A stretch of DNA of 8,829 nucleotides, taken from NCBI GenBank assembly GCA_029287645.1, contig JARFQS010000400.1:1-8829 (forward strand), read 5' to 3'. Below, piece after piece: positions 6,265 to 8,829 of the stretch. Numbering within the stretch: the stretch's first letter is position 1; the number at the start of each line of letters is the position of its first letter. The position numbers and the translations under genes were made by a program. This DNA is from Thermoanaerobaculia bacterium. Its GTDB lineage: Bacteria > Acidobacteriota > Thermoanaerobaculia > Multivoradales > JAHEKO01. The notes beneath the pieces are model-generated. The model made no database searches. It was not told the origin of the DNA and saw nothing but the letters and a program-made list of their open reading frames with translations.

Positions 6265-7095
6265 ATGGCATCGTCGCAAGCCCTCGCAACTTCACCACAG
6301 AGAGCCGCCGAAGCACCAGAAGCCACCGTCAGCCGACCTCCTGCGACGATCGGCACCTTTCGCTCGAGACTTCCCCATCACCTGCAAAGCCACCTCGACA
6401 GCGGCCGGGAGTGGGTGCAGAAACGCGCCGCGGCTCCCCTTCCCTCACCCTTCCCTACCGCCACGGCTCTCGACCAGTTGCTCCTCGGCGGACTGCCGCA
6501 GGGACAGCTCGTAGAGCTCATCGGACGCAGATCCAGCGGCCGCTTCTCCACCCTCCTCTCATCGCTGGCCACTGCCACCGGCGCCGGCGAGGCGGCGGCG
6601 TTCGTGGACCTCGGGGATGCCTTCGATCCCCAACTGGCCGTCACCGCTGGGGTCGATCTCGAGCGACTGTTGTGGGCTCGTCCCGAGCATCTGAAGCAGA
6701 CCCTGATCAGTGCCGAGGTACTGCTGGCCGGCGGATTCCCGCTCGTCGTCGTCGATCTCGGCGACCCACCCGTACCTGGAGGGCGGGGTGTGGAGGCCTC
6801 CTGGCTACGACTGGCAAAGGCGGCGCAAAGCCACCAGGCAGCTCTGCTCGTCTCGAGCCCCTACCGGGTGAGCGGCACGGCAGCGGCCGGCGTGGTGAAA
6901 GCCGACCATGGTCGTGCGCTGTGGTCGGGAGAAACTCCGGGGCCTCGCCTGCTGGTGGGGCTCTCTTCCCGCCTCACCTTGCAGAAGATGCGTCGACACC
7001 AAGGTAACCGCACCGCGGCCCTCTGCCTGCATCCACCCGCCGCGCTGACCTACGGCACCACAACGGCATCCATCGGAGGCGGAGCGAGATCCTGA
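6265..7095 (+). CDS. imuA: ImuA, RecA-like accessory protein of translesion mutagenesis
   Basis: 276 residues. RecA/SulA-like P-loop fold that helps ImuB and DnaE2 in error-prone bypass of DNA damage. LDQLLLGGLPQGQLVELIG (69-87) leads into a Walker A-like GRRSSGRFS (87-95), in which the usual Lys is Arg. FVDLGDAFDP (113-122) and LERLLWARP (132-140) are typical ImuA blocks. VVVDLGD (161-167) is the Walker B-like strand. The Arg for Lys change suggests little or no ATP hydrolysis and is, as I recall, common in this family. The N-terminal 60 residues are low-complexity, Ala/Ser/Pro-rich. The start ATG follows a weak GGGATG, and no better in-frame start is evident. imuB begins six bases after the TGA, so the two genes are co-transcribed. 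Confidence 0.87.
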   Translation: MASSQALATSPQRAAEAPEATVSRPPATIGTFRSRLPHHLQSHLDSGREWVQKRAAAPLPSPFPTATALDQLLLGGLPQGQLVELIGRRSSGRFSTLLSSLATATGAGEAAAFVDLGDAFDPQLAVTAGVDLERLLWARPEHLKQTLISAEVLLAGGFPLVVVDLGDPPVPGGRGVEASWLRLAKAAQSHQAALLVSSPYRVSGTAAAGVVKADHGRALWSGETPGPRLLVGLSSRLTLQKMRRHQGNRTAALCLHPPAALTYGTTTASIGGGARS

Positions 7096-7101
7096 GAGCC
7101 C

Positions 7102-8619
7102 ATGCCCCGAATCGCCTGCCTCTTCACCCCCCTGTTTCCTCTCGCCGCCCGTCTGCGCAGCGAACCCGAGCTGCGGGGAGAAGCTGTAGCCATCTTCCAG
7201 GGCAACAGCAATGCCGCCCGCGTCGTCGCCGCTACTCGCCGGGCCCGCCAGGTCGGCATCCGCCCTGGTATGTCCCTACCCCAGGCTCGGGCTCTGCTCC
7301 CCAATCTCACCGTCAGAGCGCGCGACATGCCCTGTGAAAAGGCGACGCAGGACACCCTGCTGGAGATTGCCGAGAGCTTCTCCCCCCGGGTCGAGGACGC
7401 CGGAGAAGGTGTCGTCTATCTCGAGCTGGACGGCCTCGACCGCCATTTTCCTGGCGACTCCCCCGAGCAAGACCTCGGCCATGCCCTGACAGTGACAACC
7501 GACAAGGCCGGCTTGACCACTTGGGTAGGCATCGCTTCGAGCAAGTTGGCGGCACGCGTGGCGGCAGAGCTCCCAACTTCACCCAACCTGGTACCCGCAG
7601 GTGAAGAAGCGAGCTTTCTGGCCCCCCTGCCACTGCGCAGCCTCGCAGCCGAAGCCGGGATCCTCGAGACCCTCGAGCGCTGGGGAATCCGCTCTGTCGG
7701 CGACTTCGCCCGGCTGCCCAAGAACGAAGTCGCCAGCCGACTCGGTGAGACAGGCCAACGGCTCCACGAGAAGGCCCGCGGATTGGACTCCCGCCCTCTC
7801 GTCCCGTATCGACCCCCTCCCCATTTCGCCGAGGGCATGGAGCTCGAATGGCCGTTGGTCAACCTCGAGCCCTTCCTCTTCGTCGCCGGAGCGGCCCTGA
7901 AGCGGCTCTGTCAACGCCTCGAGAGTCGAGGGCTGGCCTGTGCACGCCTCGAGACCTCGCTGCGTCTCGAGCCCGACGGCCATCACCTGCGCACCCTTCA
8001 GCTGCCGGCTCCCACCCGAGAGGCCAAGACCCTGCTGACGTTGATCCGCCTCGATCTGGAAGCGGAGTCACCCGCCGCACCGGTCACCGGGTTCACCATC
8101 GTCGCCCACCCCGACCGCCCACGGGAGGCCCAACTCTCCCTCTTCGGCCCTCCCGCCCTTTCCCCCGACAAGCTGGCCACGACCCTGGCACGTCTGTTCG
8201 CCCTTCTCGGGCCCGGGCGCGTCGGGTCGCCCAGCACGGTGGACGGCCACCGGCCCGAACGCTCCGCACTCGTGGAGTACGCCCCTCCTCCTCCACCCGA
8301 TGTGAGCCCTGAACGGCAGGAGGGGCATGGACTGCTCGCCATCCGCACATTGCGACCGCCGGTGCCTCTCGAGGTGATCTCACACCTCGCCTCCCCCCGG
8401 GAGATCCTCTCCACCATCAGCGAAAGCTCGGCCAAGAGGCCTCGTATCCAGGGACGCGTGAAGGTCGCCTCCGGCCCCTGGACGATGGAAGAGGAGTGGT
8501 GGTCGGAGAAGCGGGTGGAACGTGACTACTGGGACGTCGAGCTCGCCGATGGAGGCATCTTCCGCATCTTCCACCAGCGCTCTACCGGCGAATGGTACGC
8601 CGACGGTATCTATGACTGA
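7102..8619 (+). CDS. imuB: ImuB, catalytically dead Y-family polymerase-like mutagenesis adaptor
   Basis: 505 residues. Y-family fold that bridges the sliding clamp, ImuA and DnaE2 rather than copying DNA itself. Palm and fingers occupy roughly 1-170. Aligned by eye to DinB, the three metal-binding acids are replaced: Asp8 by Phe8, and the Asp-Glu pair by Gly103-Val104, in the stretch GVVYLELDGLDRHF. A helix-hairpin-helix-like region spans about 181-229. QLSLFG (344-349) is a clear beta-clamp-binding motif in the expected place after the little-finger region. The C-terminal part (about 457-505) is the ImuB-specific segment, with GPWTMEEEWW and RDYWDVELADGG, ending near YADGIYD. A proline run (395-399) lies in a linker. 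The start ATG is six bases after the imuA stop and has only a weak GAGAG, so coupling is likely. Full length with no breaks. Confidence 0.92.
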   Translation: MPRIACLFTPLFPLAARLRSEPELRGEAVAIFQGNSNAARVVAATRRARQVGIRPGMSLPQARALLPNLTVRARDMPCEKATQDTLLEIAESFSPRVEDAGEGVVYLELDGLDRHFPGDSPEQDLGHALTVTTDKAGLTTWVGIASSKLAARVAAELPTSPNLVPAGEEASFLAPLPLRSLAAEAGILETLERWGIRSVGDFARLPKNEVASRLGETGQRLHEKARGLDSRPLVPYRPPPHFAEGMELEWPLVNLEPFLFVAGAALKRLCQRLESRGLACARLETSLRLEPDGHHLRTLQLPAPTREAKTLLTLIRLDLEAESPAAPVTGFTIVAHPDRPREAQLSLFGPPALSPDKLATTLARLFALLGPGRVGSPSTVDGHRPERSALVEYAPPPPPDVSPERQEGHGLLAIRTLRPPVPLEVISHLASPREILSTISESSAKRPRIQGRVKVASGPWTMEEEWWSEKRVERDYWDVELADGGIFRIFHQRSTGEWYADGIYD

Positions 8620-8829
8620 CAAGCCCCCTGCAGAAACGAACCAGGATCAGGGCCCAAAGAGGCCCCGAGAAAGCGCGGCTCCTGCCATCGACTTCACGAG
8701 CCTGGCCGACCTGCGCGCGCCCGACTACCTCTCCCCTGGAGCCCGCAAGGAGAAGCTGCGACAGAGAAACTACCCCTCCGCCTACCCACCCGGTCCTGGG
8801 GTCCTGGGGTCCTGGGGTCCTGACACTCC
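8612..8829 (+). CDS. Unrecognised open frame overlapping the imuB stop, runs off the window
   Basis: The ATG at 8612 overlaps the imuB TGA (ATGACTGA, eight bases), a layout that favours translation by re-initiation. The frame stays open for 72 codons to the window edge. It reads MTDKPPAETNQD, a Lys/Arg-rich stretch, then IDFTSLADLRAPDYLSPG, and ends in GPGVLGSWGPDT, encoded by the tandem repeat. The usual third gene here is dnaE2, but the expected PHP-domain start (an ELHxHSxFSFL-type motif) is absent. It could be a long N-terminal extension, a small extra gene, or a chance frame entering repeat DNA. I do not recognise the protein. Confidence 0.4.
   Translation, partial: MTDKPPAETNQDQGPKRPRESAAPAIDFTSLADLRAPDYLSPGARKEKLRQRNYPSAYPPGPGVLGSWGPDT
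8794..8822 (+). repeat. 8-bp tandem repeat TCCTGGGG at the window edge
   Basis: Three exact copies of TCCTGGGG (8794-8801, 8802-8809, 8810-8817) and a partial fourth TCCTG (8818-8822). The array gives three GGGG runs with four-base spacers plus an upstream GG, so a G-quadruplex is possible. It may be the boundary of a larger repeat or element that continues outside the window. Confidence 0.8.

Noticed and set aside
6234..7007. Alternative 257-codon frame overlapping imuA
   Set aside because: It gives an Arg/Pro-rich translation without motifs, whereas the frame from 6265 carries clear ImuA blocks.
8612..8829. Calling the last frame dnaE2
   Set aside because: The usual dnaE2 position and the overlap fit, but no PHP-domain motif appears in the visible residues.

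Overview
The window looks like chromosomal DNA from a GC-rich bacterium. Two points suggest a Gram-negative lineage: there is an exported lipoprotein-like protein, and the glycine decarboxylase is the single-chain type. The imuA-imuB mutagenesis cassette fits Acidobacteriota, Proteobacteria or similar groups, but nothing fixes the phylum. There is no rRNA, tRNA, CRISPR array or recognisable insertion sequence. Gene density is high; the largest gene-free gap is about 246 bases.

Layout. (1) Positions 1-2532, plus strand: the 3' part of gcvP, the P-protein of the glycine cleavage system, cut by the window edge. (2) Positions 2560-4835, minus strand: a two-gene operon convergent with gcvP. An asparagine-synthetase-like PP-loop enzyme with a degenerate glutaminase half is followed by a radical SAM enzyme, with a GTGA stop/start overlap. 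This is the least explained and most interesting part of the window. (3) Positions 4836-5081: a divergent intergenic region with a TATAAT box on the minus strand and a TTGACT/TAGGAT promoter on the plus strand. (4) Positions 5082-5462, plus: a small, acidic, Ala/Glu-rich, repetitive helical protein with a lipoprotein-like signal. (5) Positions 5487-6077, minus: an exported PEBP (YbhB/YbcL) family protein, convergent with the previous gene. (6) Positions 6179-8619, plus: a promoter, a LexA-box-like dyad, then imuA and imuB, a damage-inducible mutagenesis module. (7) From 8612 to the window end: an unrecognised open frame overlapping the imuB stop, which runs into an 8-bp tandem repeat (TCCTGGGG) at the edge.

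How the genes work together. ImuA and ImuB normally act with the polymerase DnaE2 at the sliding clamp. The ImuB here has lost the Y-family catalytic acids but keeps a clamp-binding motif, so it is a typical non-catalytic adaptor. No DnaE2 start is visible in the window. The PP-loop and radical SAM genes almost certainly work as a pair, given their shared promoter and coupled translation. Their substrate cannot be read from the sequence. gcvP, the lipoprotein and the PEBP gene look like unrelated neighbours.
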